Assembly (NCBI GenBank): GCA_964429355.1
Contig: CAYSCH010000224.1
Span: 1 to 15,838 of the forward strand
Length of the DNA stretch: 15,838 nucleotides
Reading direction: 5' to 3'
Origin: JAAYAY01 sp964429355
GTDB taxonomy: Bacteria > Planctomycetota > Planctomycetia > Pirellulales > Thermoguttaceae
Part shown: piece by piece, positions 14,146 to 15,838 of the stretch
How positions within the stretch are numbered: the first letter of the stretch is position 1
Layout of the letters: each line of letters begins with the position of its first letter
The notes under the pieces: model-generated
The model's database searches: none
What the model was told of the DNA's origin: nothing
Seen by the model: only the letters and a program-made list of their open reading frames with translations
Position numbers and translations under genes: made by a program

Positions 14146-15838
14146 ATGGATCGGGCGGAACGGTACGAAATTCTGCAAGTGATTGCTCGCGGCGACTTTG
14201 CCACCGTGAGCCGGGCGCGCGATCGCGAGTTGGCTCGCGAGGTGGCGGTCAAGCAGATTCATGAGCAGTTTCTCGGCGATCCCCGGCAACTGGAACGGTT
14301 CTGGCACGAGGCCCAGTTGCTGGCGTCCTTGCAGCATCCCCACATCCTCACCATTTACGACATCTCTCGAAGCCGGGGCTGGTTGATCCTGGAGCTGATG
14401 CAGGGGAGCCTCGCTCAAGGAGTGGCCCAGGGCCCCATCGACCTGAATTATCTGCGTCAAGTCCTTGTGCAAAGCCTTCAGGCACTCCAGTTTCTCCACG
14501 CCAACGGAATCGTTCACGGCGATCTGAAACCGAGCAATCTTCTCGTCGATCGCCAGAATCGAATCAAGGTGGGCGATTTCGGGCTGGCACGGCGGGCCGC
14601 CTCCGACGAAGGAAGTCTGCTCAAGGGGACCACCAAGTACATGGCGCCCGAACTGATCACCGACCAGTTCGGGCCGGTCGGGGCGGCCAGCGACCTGTAT
14701 TCGCTCGGTTTCTCGGCTTACGAACTCCTCTGCGGCCCGCAGTTCGAATCGCTGTTGCCCGGTCTGGACGCCTTCGGCAGGGATCGTCAGATCGCATGGC
14801 TCATGTGGCACGCCGCGGCCGATCGCCGGCTTCCGGAGGTACGCCGCGTGCTGGACGGCGTGCCCGACGACCTGACGGCCGTCATCGAAAAACTCATCCA
14901 GAAGGACCAGGGCAAGCGGTTTCAATCGGCCGAGGAGGTCCTGCAGATTCTCCAATTGCCGCCCAAAGTGGGCGGTCCGACACCCGCAGACGACGGCGCG
15001 CAGGCCGAGGCGGCCCGCAAGCAGCGTCGCCGCAGGATCATTGCCGTCACGGCATTTACCCTCTCCCTGCTGCTCAGTATCGCCATGCTCTTCTCGGGCG
15101 GTGGCGGTGGCGACCAGTCCGTGCCGGAAATCACGTCCCTTGAAGGTACCGTCCAGCGCGTCGACCGGTCCGGCCGGAAGATGTGGGTCTGGCCGTCCGA
15201 CGGAGGACGCCAACAGGTGGTCCCTCTTCAGAAGTCGGACACGGTTACGATCTCCGGCAAGGCATCATCTCCCGGAGATCTTCAGCAGGGAGATCGTGTC
15301 TTCATCGAGGCAGGGGCAGAGCGACGGGAGGGGAAAAATATCAACCGGATCGTCGCCTATCGGCCGATCGCCATGGAGGGCCAGGTGGCTGAGATCGATC
15401 TGGAGAACCGGAGGATCACTTTCCAATCGGAAACCGGCGATCGGCCGATCCACCTCTTTGTGTCCGATTTGATCACCATCCTGTTCAACGGCAAGGAATC
15501 TCTCGAGAAACGCCGGATCACATTGAGCGATCTTACGCCCGGGGACCGCGCCCATGTCCGTTGTGTCGAGATCCAATCTGAGTGGGAAGCCACCGAACTG
15601 GCCATCGATCGCATCGTCCGCACCGAGGGAATCGTTGCCAACGTGGACGTGACGGAGAGTCAATTGATCGTCAAGGCGAAGGAGGGGGACGAGATCCTCA
15701 GCCTCTCCTTCGACGACCAATGCCGGGTGACGGTCAACGGCCTGGCGAGTCTTCAGGAAAGGCCTTTCTCCGTGGCGGATCTCAAGCCGGGCGACGAGGT
15801 GGCCCTGGAACACGACTCGCGACTGGTTCGGCTGGACG
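14146..15838 (+). CDS. Transmembrane Ser/Thr protein kinase with repeated extracytoplasmic module, partial at right edge
   Basis: The frame stays open from 14146 to the window end (564 codons). Kinase domain, about 7-270: glycine loop IARGDFATV (13-21), Lys36 in AVKQ, Glu55 in helix C, catalytic loop HGDLKPSN (124-131; Asp126, Lys128, Asn131), DFG (144-146), GTTKYMAPE (161-169) and the C-terminal KRFQSAEEVL. The glycine loop has lost two of its usual three glycines, and HRD is HGD, yet all catalytic residues remain. A basic stretch RKQRRRR leads into a membrane helix at about 298-317. The outer part has three related modules starting at about 333, 411 and 494. Each begins EG-x-V and, about 55-70 residues later, has a GD-containing turn (LQQGDRV, LTPGDRA, LKPGDEV). 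It lies 25 bases after the zinc-ribbon gene at the end of the pilus cluster. Kinase identity is firm. The targets (the FHA-ATPase is the obvious candidate) are inferred. Confidence 0.92.
   Translation, partial: MDRAERYEILQVIARGDFATVSRARDRELAREVAVKQIHEQFLGDPRQLERFWHEAQLLASLQHPHILTIYDISRSRGWLILELMQGSLAQGVAQGPIDLNYLRQVLVQSLQALQFLHANGIVHGDLKPSNLLVDRQNRIKVGDFGLARRAASDEGSLLKGTTKYMAPELITDQFGPVGAASDLYSLGFSAYELLCGPQFESLLPGLDAFGRDRQIAWLMWHAAADRRLPEVRRVLDGVPDDLTAVIEKLIQKDQGKRFQSAEEVLQILQLPPKVGGPTPADDGAQAEAARKQRRRRIIAVTAFTLSLLLSIAMLFSGGGGGDQSVPEITSLEGTVQRVDRSGRKMWVWPSDGGRQQVVPLQKSDTVTISGKASSPGDLQQGDRVFIEAGAERREGKNINRIVAYRPIAMEGQVAEIDLENRRITFQSETGDRPIHLFVSDLITILFNGKESLEKRRITLSDLTPGDRAHVRCVEIQSEWEATELAIDRIVRTEGIVANVDVTESQLIVKAKEGDEILSLSFDDQCRVTVNGLASLQERPFSVADLKPGDEVALEHDSRLVRLD

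Noticed and set aside
14122..15213. Minus-strand frame of 363 codons
   Set aside because: Antisense to the kinase gene, whose motifs are unmistakable.
1..15838. tRNA, rRNA, CRISPR arrays, complete insertion sequences
   Set aside because: None seen on either strand; no direct repeat arrays and no transposase motifs.

Overview
The window is GC-rich and every credible gene lies on the plus strand. The gene content points to a member of the Planctomycetota. Support comes from a type IVb (Tad/Flp) pilus locus with long TadE/TadG-like minor pilins, a zinc-ribbon protein with a single membrane segment, and a membrane Ser/Thr kinase. The lineage is inferred from protein character only. A run of exactly 100 Ns shows the sequence comes from a draft assembly.

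Layout. (1) 1-1713: two overlapping frames encode low-complexity proteins. The first is proline-rich and open at the left edge. The second is acidic, carries three copies of a GG(L/M)I(N/D/E)L motif and ends in a possible membrane segment. They may be one gene split by a frameshift. (2) 1896-4388: a short CpaF-type ATPase, two small Flp-like prepilins and a CpaA/TadV prepilin peptidase. Between the pilins and the peptidase lies a long imperfect inverted repeat. (3) 4438-8123: three large single-pass proteins with TadE/TadG-like N-terminal segments. (4) 8116-9063: a cysteine-rich membrane protein that I do not recognise. (5) 9060-13398: CpaB/RcpC, a second CpaF ATPase fused to an N-terminal FHA domain, TadB and TadC. 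TadC is interrupted by the N gap. (6) 13395-15838: a zinc-ribbon membrane protein, then a transmembrane Ser/Thr kinase that runs off the right edge.

From 5417 to 13398 neighbouring genes overlap by 4 to 29 bases or are separated by 4 bases, so this stretch reads as one translationally coupled operon. The kinase follows after 25 bases with a strong Shine-Dalgarno sequence. CpaA would cleave the pilin leaders. CpaF, TadB and TadC would form the inner-membrane motor and platform. CpaB would link to an outer-membrane secretin. No secretin (CpaC/RcpA), CpaE/TadZ or TadD is visible here.

The most interesting feature is the pairing, in one locus, of an FHA (phosphothreonine-reading) domain on the motor ATPase with a membrane Ser/Thr kinase. 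The kinase has a repeated extracytoplasmic region, and the locus also holds a second, FHA-free CpaF. This suggests a phosphorylation-controlled Tad machine with two motors. The layout is seen directly; the control scheme is inference.
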